Below, one piece after another: positions 46,435-58,088 of a stretch of DNA of 64,000 bases. A program made the translations under genes and the position numbers. How positions within the stretch are numbered: position 1 is the first letter of the stretch; every line of letters begins with the position of its first letter. The notes under the pieces are model-generated. The model was not told where the DNA came from. It saw only the letters and a program-made list of their open reading frames with translations, and ran no database searches. This DNA is from Gonatopus flavifemur (lineage: Eukaryota; Arthropoda; Insecta; Hymenoptera; Dryinidae). The stretch spans positions 1 to 64,000 of the forward strand of contig JAFFJZ010000121.1 of assembly GCA_018340375.1 (NCBI GenBank). The letters are read 5' to 3'.

Positions 46435-46804
46435 CACGGAGAAAAAGGAATTCGCTGTGGCAGCTAAATCTACTTTTGCTGGGTTCCTTTTGCCAGAGCA
46501 GCAAATTCTTCGCTGTGACAGCAAACTATTTGCTGTTCCAGCAATCTTGTTAGCTGCGACAGCGAATTTTTAGCTGTGACAGCAAAAAATGTTTGCTATC
46601 CCAGCAAAATTTGCTTGCTATTCTGTATATAATACTGAAAATTTGCTGGCGGAACAAACATTTTTTGCTGCCACAGCTAAAAAATTGCTGTCGTAGCCAA
46701 CACGATTGCTGTTATAGCAAATTTTTAGCTAGGTCAGCAAAAAATTTTGCTATTCTATATATAATACCTCGATTTGCTGCGTCAGCAAATTTTTTCTCTC
46801 CGTG
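46435..46804. mobile_element. 370-bp fold-back element with GCTGT/ACAGC words
   Basis: Starts CACGGAGAAAAAGGAATTC and ends AATTTTTTCTCTCCGTG, with TA on both sides (46433-46434 and 46805-46806). The interior contains about fifteen variants of GCTGTGACAGC, TTTGCTGTNNCAGCAA and AGCTGTGACAGCAAA, each close to self-complementary. A ~150-bp pattern including TTGCTATTCTGTATATAATAC occurs twice. No gene. Confidence 0.8.
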
Positions 46805-46806
46805 TA

Positions 46807-48965
46807 TTATCATCATTTTTTTACTATTTTCATTTCTCTCAGTGCGTATTTCTATTGTGACCATTTTGACCAGAATTTTCTAACAAAATCAAAGCCGGGT
46901 AAAACCGGATAAAACCATGGTTAAAACCAGAGGTGGCAGAAATCCGGCGAACCTTGTTCGTCTTTGACCAATGAAGATGGTGATAATACCTCAAATACGT
47001 TGAAAAAAGGCAATGAAAGGAAACAATAAAGCATTTGTGTCATAAACGTTCCATCTGCACACAATAAAAGAATGGATTACCGAGCAGTGCCTACCCATTT
47101 CTTTTCCCTTCATCCTCTGTTCTATAAAAACGCTGACTTTTACATATAATTGGATGTATTGTATCTCAAGTTCATGACAAAGGCCGACGCAGTCGTCATC
47201 GCCGGCGGCGGTGGCGTGTCATCAACTCGTCACGTTATCCAAGATCATCACATTATCATCGTACACTGTAATAAACCAACTACCTTCAACTATTATTGTT
47301 ATGTAACATATCCATCGCGAATCAAAGGAAATAAAGTGGAAAATCATAGGTGTGAAAGAACTAGAGAACATCGGGACAAGTGAATAGAACAGGAAAAACA
47401 TTAAATGATAACACGATCATACTACAAGGACAAGGTTAGAAATACGGTAAGCAGGTTATCGAGGACACGAGGTATATGTAGTTGTGACAGGGAAATGAAA
47501 CCTGATTAACGGAGAAGAGGGGATCAAACGATATCCCTGGTCGAAATTTTCTCGAGGAAAATTCGAGGCACTAGCAAGTCCAACTTTTTTCACGGTAAGG
47601 GCCTTGCAAGTGAAACTCACAAATACCTTGTGAGAGGCATGTTAATACACATATGTCAGAAATGTATTTTTTGAAATTAAAAACGCACTTTATTGACTGA
47701 ATAACTAATTATTTTTGTCAATATCATCTTTCATCCGATTTATAACTCTCATTTGATGAATTCCAAAGTGAAAATCAATGAAATACAACTTCAATTTTAT
47801 AACGTAAAGTTTCGTATAGAAATCGAGGTTGATTATACTCAGTCTTTGAAATTCTTAACAATCAAGTATTCGACATGATAATTGTTTTCTTCACCAGAAT
47901 AATTATTGACTCCAAGTGAAAATATATTTCATAAAATGAATAGACATGGCTTACAAATGATGAACTCTCCCATCATGAGAAAAACAACCCGACATCAGGT
48001 TAATAAAATAATTATTATATTCAAGAACATAAAGTTATAGGACCAAAAATACTGTTATTCATAAACCGGTACAGTTGAGAGTATAATAATCTCATCCATT
48101 TCAATACAAGTGGTTTTGTTCACATAATAAAATCAAATCATATACTGAATAGTTGTGAATTTTAATTCCGAGAGTTCTATTTTTGCAACAGAAAACTAAA
48201 TTCATGATCACAATGAGATGCTTTTTCAGTTTAAACTTCAGAGCAATTTCTTTGGATAAAATCTATTTTATAGAACAGATTTCATATGAACAATGATAGT
48301 TTAGATAGTTTTGAAATTCATAAAATGAAGTATTATAACCCATGATTTGGGAATTCAAATCGAATGAAGCTATTTCATTCATGTTAATAAATGTGTTCTC
48401 GAAGTTTGAATCGTTTATAGAAACACAACGAAAATCAAAACTTATGAAATCTGATAAATCATCGTTACATATCTTTTCGAATCAACTCTTTGCCACTGGA
48501 AACATCGTTTAAATAATGTACTGTAAGATTTTTCATTGCAAGGGCTTTAATAGTTGAATATTATCTTATTCGATGGTTAATTAGTTTCAATAAACAATTC
48601 AAACTTTAGCAACATCTAAAAAATTACCTCATTAAAAATTTTCATTTATATGATTGAAGAAGGATTCGAGTCAATAAATTGCCAACCTGATTATTCTCGT
48701 CAATACTACGTTTAATGAGGTCAAGATTTTATACATCCTGCAAAATTCCAGTGCTTTTTGCAAATAAAGGTTCCATCGGGTCCATAAAATGGATAAATCG
48801 ATCGAATTTATGAATTTATTGAAACAAAGAAATATGTTTTTGAAATAAAAATGTATTGAATTCACTCCGACAAATTGCGTTTATTTCTCAGAAGGTGGCA
48901 ATACTTTCTCACAAGCTATCTTCCTGCAGTACAGTTTGCATATAGAGAACTAATTCACCGTAAAC
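46807..48965. other. Quiet AT-rich stretch; one lone element end
   Basis: 47123-47129 has TATAAAA followed by a local GC-rich patch (GCCGGCGGCGGTGGCG near 47202), but the 77-codon frame there shows no motif, so I do not call a promoter or gene. 47540-47640 starts CCCTGGTCGAAATTTTCTCG with GAGGCACTAGCAAG behind it, the left end of a copy-B-like element without a body. The remainder, the least repetitive part of the window, shows no gene. Confidence 0.4.
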
Positions 48966-49223
48966 CTATAGTAAGTAATGTTCCGTCCTAATAAATATTT
49001 CTTTCAGGTTCCGGCATCGAACATCATCAACGGATATGACTTGATCGCAGAGAAAAGCAGTTTCTTCGAACTTCTTGATCATATTAATCATCTGATCGAA
49101 TAATCCAATTGTTTCAAATGAATTACAAATCACACAGGAACTAGGAAGTTCGGCTCCGCCCTTGCGCGAATGCTCTGACTTCTGCTTATTTCTTTTTATT
49201 CTGGAAATTTTGTAAAATATCAT
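48966..49223 (-). CDS. Possible host terminal exon, unrecognised
   Basis: An open minus-strand frame ending in TAG at 48966-48968 (residues ...FIRTEHYLL). Within it, CVIC, FLCDQVI and DVRCRN give several Cys. The stretch 49000-49200 has lower A+T than its surroundings. Upstream on the same strand, AAAATTTCCAG at about 49203-49213 could be a 3' splice site, so the first ~8 residues would be intron. An AATAAA lies on the minus strand at 48880-48885, about 80 bp past the stop. No family is recognised and the call rests on these weak signs. Confidence 0.25.
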   Translation of the reverse strand: MIFYKISRIKRNKQKSEHSRKGGAELPSSCVICNSFETIGLFDQMINMIKKFEETAFLCDQVISVDDVRCRNLKEIFIRTEHYLL

Positions 49224-49796
49224 TCATCCAATCAAAATGAATTTCATTGATTCGAAAAGAGATTTATTTATATCAATAAGTTCTCTGAAGGATTAGAAGA
49301 TCTCTTTGTACATTCTGTGAAATAATTTCTTAGATAGGGAAGAATATTCATTGTTCCAAATATTGATTTATTCACAAAAAATTTTCATTTCATATTCACG
49401 AAAACATTTTATTTCGAATGCAAGAAATATTTATATTATTTATATTGATATTTTCATATTTTCAAACTTTTTTTATCCAAATAATTAAATATTTTATTGA
49501 AAGGAGAAATTATCATTTTGGCACTACAGTTGGTCATTACAGTGTTATGTATGGCTTCTGCCCATCAAATGCATAATTCATTGAATCAAATTATATTCCA
49601 TGAATTCAAAAATCGAAATTTTCCATCCAATAACGCTTTCATCAATCCTAAGTACCTCATATTCCAATTAATGATCCCACCACTTCCGTGTGAATCACAT
49701 ATTACATGAAGTTGATGCAATAACTCCACAGATACCATTGGATGAATTCATTTCTTAGACTCAAAGAAAAATTCATCGGTTCAAAACATTTTTTTT
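49224..49796. other. AT-rich stretch
   Basis: A 70-codon frame at 49497-49709 reads like a signal peptide at first (ILALQLVITVLCMASA) but begins with TTG, with no ATG at that point. 49776-49796 ends TTTTTTTTCTCAGTG/TA, a lone right terminus of the CACTGA class. Confidence 0.35.
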
Positions 49797-51230
49797 CTCA
49801 GTGTATATCATTCGGAATAGTTGTGGTACACCCCCAACGATAAGGCGAGAACCAGCAAAAAAATCCAGGATGGTGTAGAGCAGAGCAAAAAAATCGGATG
49901 TCTCTGGAAATGTCAAATTTTCGTGGTCTTTTCATCAAACTTTGTTTTTCGGAGCCCAGATTACGTTTTTGGTTTATATAGGGATTCGGATGAATGTAAC
50001 ACACATTCTTCAACGCGGTGAGAACGAGCAAAAAAATCCAGAATGCTTTAGAGCAGAGCAACAAAATCAAATGTCTCTGGAAATATCAAATATTCGCGAT
50101 TTTCTCGGCAAACCTTAGTTTTCTGAGATCAAGTCACGTTTTTCCCTAATATAGGGATCAGAATGGTTGCACACAACCTCTACGACCAGGTGATAATGAG
50201 CAAAAAAGTCCAGAATACTTCAGAGCTGAGCAAAATAATTGAATGTCTCTTGAAATGTCGAATGTCCGCGATTTTGTCATCAAACTTTGTTTTTCGGGGC
50301 CCACATTACGTTTTTGATTTATATGAGGGTTCGAATGGATGTAGTACATCTTCTTCGGCGCAGGTGAGAACTAGCACGAAAATCCAGCATGCTTTAGAGC
50401 AGAGCAAAAAAATCCAATGTCTCTGGAAATGTCAAAAATTCGCGGGTTTTTCATCAAACCTCGTTTTTTGGAGCCCAGATTACGTTTTGTCGCCATATAA
50501 GGATTGGAATGGTTGCAGCACGACTCCTTCGGAGAGGTGAGAACTAGCAAAAAAATCCAGGGTTGTTTAGAGCAGAGCAAAAACATCGAATATCTCAAGA
50601 CGGGTGGAATATTCGCGATTTCTTCATCAAACTTTGTCTTTCGGGGCCCAGATTACGTTTTTGGTTTATATAAGGATTCGAATGAATGTTGCACACCTTC
50701 TTCGACGCGGTGAGAACTAGCAAAAAAATCTAGGATGGTTTAGAGCAGAGCAAAAAAATCGAATGTCTCTGGAAATATTCGCGATTTTTTCATCGAACTT
50801 TGTTTTTCGGAGTCCAGATTACGTTTTTGGTTCATATGAGGATTCGAATGAATGTAGCACACCTTCTTCGAGGCGGTGAGAACGAGCCAAGGAATCCAGA
50901 GCGCTTCAGAGCAGAGCAAAAAAATCTAATGTCCCTGGAAGTGTCGAAAATTCGCGATTTTTTCATCAGACTTTGTTTTTCGGAGTCCAGATTACGTTTT
51001 TCGGTTTATATAAGGATTTGAATGAATGTAGCATACCTTCATAATACGTAACATGAACCAAAAACGTAATCTGGACTCCGAAAAACAAAGTTCGATGAAA
51101 AAATCGCGAATATCTGACATTTCCAGAGACATCGATTTTTTGCTCTGCTCTCAACCATCCTGGGTTTTTCGCTAATTATCACTTGGTCGTAGGGATTGTG
51201 CTGCAACCATTCTGATCCCTCCCGACTAGA
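49797..51230. repeat. 173-bp tandem array with an inverted terminal copy
   Basis: GAGCAGAGCAAAAAAATC recurs at about 49878, 50051, 50397, 50570, 50743 and 50909 (a variant near 50223), a step of ~173 bp and about seven units. Each unit has CAGATTACGTTTTTGGTTTA and CGGTGAGAACTAGC. At 51050-51230 one unit appears in inverse orientation (CGTAATCTGG...GCTCTGCTCT). The plan, a tandem array facing an inverted copy, repeats that of 13800-16638 on unrelated sequence. Frames of 60-125 codons inside are artefacts. Confidence 0.8.
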
Positions 51231-51411
51231 AATTTACCCCATGGACCAGATCAGGTAAACCTTGATCCAGATCAGGTCCTGATAAGGCAACCTCATCAGG
51301 ACCTAACAAGTCATGTCACGCTGCACTATTATGAGGACCCCATCAGGAAAGACTAATTAGGATTTTGTGAGGAATTCCTTACTAAAACCTCAAAAATAAA
51401 TCAAAACTAAT
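51231..51411. repeat. ATCAGG/CCTGAT-word stretch next to a lone terminus
   Basis: Starts CGACTAGAAATTTACCCC, a terminus of the CCCNNGTNGAAAT class, followed by six or so ATCAGG, CCTGAT and ATCAGGTCCTGAT words, which are self-complementary. This is probably the left end of the element whose body is 51412-53055. Confidence 0.5.
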
Positions 51412-53055
51412 CTATGAGCCTGTGTGAAAATTGCAGTTCGGTTGACAGATGTGAGGTTAAATTTATGTGATCAACAAATGGATGAATTATTTTTGTGAAA
51501 TGTGTGGTGGTTATTTCTTGAATAATGTGTATCAAAAAGTCTGTTAGTAAGTGCAAAATGATTAAGTAAATCAGTCATAGCTGTTGTAACGTGTCAAAAA
51601 ATCGTAATTTGTTGATGCAGTGAAAATGAATTTTCTTCAAATACTTACATCAGCACTTCTAGGCAAAAACTCAGAGATCATATTGATTTTGTAAGAAATA
51701 TGAGTCATGAAGAACTCATTTGATCAAAAATATGTCAAAAGAATGTTCAAAATAAATAACAAAAAACTTGAATTATTCACTTGCAGCTCGTCGGATGGTT
51801 TTATTTTTCAAATTGAAGAGCACTCTTGGAGTTGAAATTTTCAAATTGGAGAAAAAAGCCTTATCTTCTGAGTTGAATTTGTTGTTAGGGTGATAATAAA
51901 CTTGTAGGAAGAGTTTGAAAGTTGAGTGGAATCTATATTGATCAGGAAAGTCCAAATCGTGTGGCAAAAGTTAGAAAATCTGTCAACTTAGCTGACAGCG
52001 CATGGGTATTCTATCAGCTTTTCTTTACTAAACCAAATGCTGGCAGAAGAAATTCATCAAAATATAGTGAATTCAAAGTGATGTGAAGTAAGAGAGGACA
52101 GATACATGCATTGAATTTTATTAGTTATTATAAAAATGTTGATAAATATGGTAAGGCTATGTATGACTCAATGTATCGTCTCTCAATATTTTTGTTTCAA
52201 TGATTTGCATTTTTGAGTGTGCATTTTCGTATCTTTTCACCAGTAACTAGTGTTAGGTTGAGAAAACATGTGTATTGAACCTGTTTCATAAATATAATAA
52301 CATTTATTGGTAGGAACATGACACAACATTATTGGAAGAAAAATATGGGAAGACGACACTTTGGATCTTCTATAGTCTTTTCTCATTTTTTAGAACGTTT
52401 ATAAGAACGAATAAAATCTAATGAATATTTCGGTCCTCTCTTACTTCACATCACTTTGAATTCACTATATTTTGATGAATTTCTCCTGCCAGCATTTGGT
52501 TTAGTGAAGAACAGCCCATGCGCCGTGAGCTAAGTTGACAGATTTTCTAACTTTTGCCACACGATTTGGACTTTCCTGATCAATATAGATTCCACTCAAC
52601 TTTCAAACTCTTCTTACAAGTTTATCATCACCCTAACAACAAATTCAACTCAGAAAATGAGGCTTTTTTCTGAAATTAACAAATTTCAACTTCAAGAGTA
52701 CTCTTTAATTTGAAAAGTAAAACCATCCGTCGAGCTGAAAGTGAATAATTCAAGTTTTTTGCATTTCATTTTGAACATTCGCTTGAAATATTTTTGATCG
52801 AATGAATTCTTCATGACCTTTATTATTACAAAATGATTGGGATTTCTGAGTTTTTTCCGAGAAATACTGATGTAAATTAATATTGATATAGATATTGTCG
52901 TTGTTGATATTATCGTATATTTGAATAGAATTAATTGTCACCACATCAGCAACTTATGATTTTTTACATATTACAGCAGTGATAACTGATTCAATAATTC
53001 ATTTTGCACTCAATAACAGATTTTTTTATGCGTATTCATCAAGAAATAACGAAAG
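51412..53055. mobile_element. Large palindromic element, copy C
   Basis: The left arm from CTATGAGCCTGTGTG matches copy A at 4229. The mirror arm ends near CAAGAAATAACGAAAG (53040-53055), about 80 bp short of the left arm's start, so the right end is truncated. AACTTGTAGGAAGAGTTTGA on the left faces its inverse near 52605. The 62-64-codon frames in the arms are mirror artefacts. With the terminus at 51228 the element may extend left. Confidence 0.65.
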
Positions 53056-53829
53056 AAGAGTAATTGTTCGGAACTTATATTTGATTATGACGAAACACAT
53101 ATTCATTCAGTTCATATATACTCTTTGAATAATACTCAGATGATGTGATGTGTAGGAAAGAAAAATGATGCTGAATAGTCAATAAATCAACCTTATGACC
53201 CTGGTTAAAAAATCCGATAAGATTCGATAGAGACCGATTCAGAATTAATCGGACTGCACAGGATCAATCGGAACAGTTCAATCCCCGATTCAAAATCAAT
53301 AAGAGTTTATCGGAATCTCTTTTCTATAGGTTTCAATCGGGGATTCACCAATTAAAAAATCTGCATTTTATGGGAATTAATCAGACTTCACATAATCTAT
53401 TGGTCTGTATAAAAGATATCTGATTGGATGATTGAAATTTTCTCCATTCCATCAGGCAAACGGTTTTCATCGGAAGTTTCCACAATTTCAATCTATTGGA
53501 ACTAATGGGAAAATTTGTGAAATTGCATGATGAATGGGTTCCTAATGGGAGATTTCTGACATTTCTGCATTCAAGGATATATCGATTTCATTGATCAATT
53601 GGTTTTAATTGGATTATTCCAACATTCAAATTTATTGGAAATAATAGGCAAGTTTACAGATTCTGAAGTCCTATAGGTATGTACCGGCAATAACCGATTC
53701 AGTTTTGAAATTTCTTTCATTGCATCAGATCATTGGTTTTTATCGGAATCCCTGGTGACCTCGATGTATTGGAACTAATGGGAAAGTTGCTGGAATACGA
53801 AACTATAATCATAGAATACCAAGAGAATC

Positions 53830-55320
53830 CAATTAGAAAATATTTCATCGGTATCAATCGGAATTTTTATCAGTGATGGAATATCCATTGGATCCCATTG
53901 AGAAATATGTTACTGGTACCAATTATAATTGTAATGATTAATAAAATGCCGATTAAATCAAATTAAAAAATATTGTGTCCGTACGAATTGGAATTTTTAT
54001 TATTGATAAAATGCCTATTGGATGCCATTGAAAAATATTTGACTGGTATCAATTAGAATCTTCATGACTAATAACATACCGATTGAATCCAATTGGAAAA
54101 TATTGTATTGACATCAATCGGAATTTTCATTGGTCATTAAAATACCAAGTGAATGCAATTACACAATATTTCATTAATATCAATCGGGATAATTATTATT
54201 GATAAAATATCAATTGGATCCCATTGAAAAATATTTGACTGGTATCAATTAAAATTTTTATGATTAATGAAATACCGATTCAATCCAATTAAAAAATATT
54301 TTATTGGTATCCATCGGAATTTTTTATCGACCATAAAATACCCATTGAATCTAATGAGAAAATATTTTCTTGGTATCAATTGGAATTTTTATGAATAATG
54401 AAATACCCACTGAATTCTATTGAAAAATATTTCACTGATATCAATTAGAATTTTAATGATCAAGAAAATACCTATTTAATCAAATAAGAAACATTTTATT
54501 GTCATCAATTGGAATTTTTATTATTGATAAAATACCAATTGGATCCCATTGAAAAACGTTTTACTGGTATCAATTAGAATTTGCATGATTGATAAAACTC
54601 CGAATGAATTAAATTGAAAAATATTGTATTGGTATCAACCGGACTTTTTACTATTGATAGAATACCAATTGGATCCCATTGAAAAATATTTGACTGGTAT
54701 CAATTAAATTTTCATGATTAATGAAATACCGATTCAATCCAATTAAAAAATATTTTATTGGTATTAATCGGAATTTTTTATCAACCATAAAATACCCATT
54801 GAATCCAATTAGAAAATATTTTCTCGGTATCATTTGAAATTTTTGTGATTAATGAAATACCCATTGAATTCCATTGAAAAATATTTCGCTGATATCAATT
54901 AAAATTCCAATAATCAATAAAATCTCAATTTAATCAAATGAAAAATATTTTCTTGGTATCAATAGGAATTCTTATCATTGATAAAATACCTATTGGATGC
55001 CATTGAAAAATATTTGACTGGTATCAGTTAGAATCTTCACAATTAATAACATACCGATTCAATCCAATTGAAAAATATTGTATTGGCGTCAATCGGAATT
55101 TTCATTGATCATAAAATACCAAGTGAATCCAATTACACAATATTTCATCGATATCAATCGGAATTCTTATTATTGATAAAATACCTATTGGATCCCATTG
55201 GAAAATATTTGACTCGTATCAATTAGAATTTTCATAATTGATAAAATACCGATTGAATCCAATTGGAAAATATTTTCTTGGTCTCCATTGGGATTTTTAT
55301 TATCAATGAACTCCCATGCT
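53830..55320 (+). repeat. 66-bp tandem repeat, about 22 units
   Basis: A unit runs roughly GGTATCAATTAGAATTTT, ATTATTGATAAAATACC, ATTGGATCCCATTGAAAAAT, ATTTGACT. Successive units are ~66 bp and alternate between ATTGGATCCCATT and ATTGAATCCAATT versions. Neighbouring units differ by 10-20 percent by eye. The same word set appears in the outer element's right end (58562-58814), so the array arose from element sequence. A frame of 60 codons at 54651-54833 is an artefact. Confidence 0.8.
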
Positions 55321-55757
55321 CTCATCAAGAACGATACAATCCCTCATATGTCCAATGGACTATTACCAATTGAATCTTATTACTATAGGCCACCCATCCC
55401 TGACATAAGACAGTCATTTAGTTCCAGGGTTGGCATCTGTGGGTCCAACCCAATTGGACCCAGTGGGTTTTTTCGGGTGGGTACGGATTCAAAAAACCCT
55501 CAAAAACCCAGTCAAAAACCCACATGGTGCTCAATTGAATGGTTATTTAATACAATGTATTTTTCCATGTTGTTCTTCTTTCTAAATTTGCATCAGTAGA
55601 ATTTCATTGATTCTACAGTTATAAGTATCCCACTGGATAGAATTGGATGAATTTTACTACGTTATGAATTAATACTCACTATTCAGTGAGTGAAAGCTTA
55701 CCTAAAGCTCGAAATGATGATTGATCGAAATGAGTCATATTTCATTGGGAAACTCAA

Positions 55758-56013
55758 CACCGAAAAAAATAATTTATTTGATCGAATGAACTGAAGTTAG
55801 TCGTGAAAATGAGTTCCGAGTAATAAAAGAATAGAAGCCGGTCATAAAAGCTGTAGTTAAGGCAACTTCAGATTAGTAACAGCAACTAAAGTCAGAGAAA
55901 TTAAATTTGAATTCAGTTGAGCCAACGCCCGTTTTAGTTATCCAAATGTCAACAACTGTATCTAGTTGCTGGAACTAATTTGGAGTAAGGGTAACTAATA
56001 ATTTTTTTCGGTG
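55758..56013. mobile_element. 256-bp fold-back element with CACCGA ends and AACT/AGTT words
   Basis: CACCGAAAAAAATAATTT is mirrored by TAATAATTTTTTTCGGTG. The interior has words such as AACTGAAGTTAGT, GTAGTTAAGGCAACTTC and AGTTGCTGGAACTAA that pair with one another. No clear target duplication (AA and AG flanks). It is nested in the hAT element. Confidence 0.7.
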
Positions 56014-56623
56014 AGTGGATACTCACCAATGCAGTGCATTGGAGTGAAATACTAATAATCGCGATCCAGTGGAATTCCACTGATCTAAATACGGGAAGTT
56101 ATTTAATTGAGATTTGTTCAAATGTTGCTCGAATACCGTTGAAAGACTTGTTCATTGAAGTGTGATTTTTATGAAAACGAATCCGTGAAAATTGCCCAGA
56201 ACTTTTCATGCATATGTGGTACGACTAGCCATTGTTTTGGATCGTCGTTTTGTATTCTCGAAACCTTCCAAAGCATTGCCTAGCCAGATTATAAACGCTT
56301 GAGGAATGTTGAAAAATTTCAAAAAACACGTTTCCTCTAAAAACCACACCTCCACTTATTAGTCAATAGAATGTGATAACTTCCTTCAAGTATAGAAAAA
56401 TATGGGAGATAAACATTAATAATTGAAAATGAATTCAATGGAAAACAATTTGTACAATGTAGATTTTGATTATGACGAGACAGCATTTAATATGATTCAA
56501 TAAAATAGCATAAAATCATAATTTGAATATGAATGTTCATATTTCGGTACAAATACAATGGTACATATTCATTCTTAATATCTACATAATGGATGAGTTT
56601 GATAACTCTGTTTATTTTTCATA

Positions 56624-56863
56624 CACTGAGGGAAGAAATTCATTGGGACAAAAAAATATTACATCCAATGGTATCTATAAAATATTTCTTGAGATCAATG
56701 AAATTTTACTCCAATGGATGAAATGGTTTTTCAGTTGATGAAATACTTCATGCGGTCAAATACCATTTCATTCTTTCGAATAATATTCAATTGGTTCAAA
56801 GAAATATTTTATAGTTACCATTGGATGAAATATTTTCTTGCCTCAATGACTTTTTCCTCAGTG
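56624..56863. mobile_element. 240-bp fold-back element with CACTGA ends and CCAATGG words
   Basis: CACTGAGGGAAGAAATTCAT pairs with CAATGACTTTTTCCTCAGTG; TA flanks both sides (56622-56623 and 56864-56865). The interior repeats variants of CCAATGGATGAAAT, ATTCATTGG and ATTTCATTGATCTCAA. It is nested in the hAT element. Confidence 0.75.
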
Positions 56864-56921
56864 TACTTATATGGGGTTTTTGTATTTTTTTTATTCAAAA
56901 AAAATAACATAATAAAAATGA

Positions 56922-57131
56922 GGGTGAACTACCGAGTAAATGAACGATGGCCTAATGGAATAAAGATTCATAAAAGAAGTAACTATTAAAAATTTCTACT
57001 ACGTTAAAATAATTCGGTTTTTTTCAAAATAGTAACAACTTCTTATGAAAACAATCAAATTACTTTAATGTAGCAGAAATTTTTAATAATTACTTCTTTT
57101 ATAAATCGTTGATCTACTGGGTAGTGCACCT
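56922..57131. repeat. ~210-bp imperfect inverted repeat
   Basis: GGGTGAACTACCGAGTA and TACTGGGTAGTGCACC are imperfect inverses, and AGAAGTAACTATTAAAAATT pairs with ATTTTTAATAATTACTTCT further in. No gene. Confidence 0.55.
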
Positions 57132-57154
57132 ATTTTAGAAAGTCTTAGTTGTAG

Positions 57155-57360
57155 TTAATCATCGTGTTGTTCATTTTGATAAAATTTATATAGTTTAACT
57201 AATTTAGTGCCCCTTTCTGGAACTAGTCTATTCCTCAGACTATTCTAAATATGCCCGAATGAGGAAAAAATTCTTTCAATCCCAGCACTGCTAGGTGGAC
57301 ACCTTAACAATTTGGCAAGAAACATGCAAAACCACTTGGTAGATTGTTTTGATGTGCAGT
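57155..57360 (-). pseudogene. hAT transposase C-terminal dimerisation fragment
   Basis: Minus strand. The frame reads FLAKLLRCPPSSAGIERIF SSFGHI, then a TAG, then RNRLVPERGTKLVKLYKFY and a stop at 57155-57157. The SSAGIERIFSSFG core is the hallmark of the hAT dimerisation domain at the end of these transposases. The upstream part of the gene is not recognisable in this element. The fragment lies inside the hAT element at 55425-58208, which fits its origin. Confidence 0.8.
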
Positions 57361-57691
57361 GTGGTCTTGCATCAAAAGTAGAATGGACACAAAATACAAG
57401 GATTTGTAACGTCCAATTTGAATTGTGGCGATGCTGATCGAATTGCAGTAAAGTGCGTTAACGGTTGGAGTAAAATGCACTTGGAAATTTCACTAGTTTC
57501 AAACTTGATTTCAGCTCATGTAAACACAAATCTTGGTCCAATTTCAATCTGATCGAGGCCCAACCTTGAAAGCTCAGGCCAAAGTCGAACAAAAATTTAT
57601 CCCAGATTGGTGCTCACATGAGAGATTAGATGAAAAGTAACTTTTTAGTTTATTCGGTATTTCCTGGTGACAATATAAAGTAGAATGGAAT
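57361..57691. other. Remainder of the hAT body, no readable gene
   Basis: Probably degenerate transposase sequence upstream of the dimerisation fragment. No continuous frame or motif is visible. Confidence 0.4.
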
Positions 57692-57814
57692 ATGGTAGGG
57701 AGTCTTTTGGCAGAATCGACATGATTTGACAATCACTAGTCGCTTTCAGAGAACACTAGGGAATGACTAGCGGTGGTCGAATCATGTTCATTCGGCCAAA
57801 AGATCCCTTACCAT
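57692..57814. repeat. 123-bp inverted repeat
   Basis: ATGGTAGGGAGTCTTTTGGC pairs with GGCCAAAAGATCCCTTACCAT, and GAATCGACATGATT with AATCATGTTCATTC. MITE-like. Confidence 0.65.
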
Positions 57815-57928
57815 GGAATATACATATGTAAATGTATTATTCTATATCATCATATACGGAAAATGATAACATAGTACGATAAAAATGAAGATTAGTAGGT
57901 CATACTAAGAATCATCAGAGGAAACCAA

Positions 57929-58088
57929 TGCCAATCAGCATTGCCAGTATTCCCTAGAAAAATCTTCAGCATCTAATGATTGGTCATTTCTTGTACAACT
58001 GGCCAATCATATTTTCAATTTGGGAAGAAATGACCAATGACAGAAAATCTGAAGATTTCTCTAGGAAATACTGGCATCACTGATGCCA
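57929..58088. repeat. ~160-bp inverted repeat
   Basis: GCCAGTATTCCCTAGAAAAA at 57943 pairs with TCTCTAGGAAATACTGGC ending 58075. ATGATTGGTCATTTCTT pairs with AAGAAATGACCAATGA. Confidence 0.7.

Noticed and set aside
47122..47383. TATA-box promoter with a short coding exon
   Set aside because: A single TATAAAA in AT-rich DNA is weak, and the following frame has no recognisable content.
49497..49709. Possible secreted peptide with a signal-peptide-like start
   Set aside because: The frame begins with TTG and has no ATG before the hydrophobic stretch; no family or splice evidence.
50163..50540. 125-codon frame
   Set aside because: It spans two 173-bp tandem units and repeats itself; no protein family.
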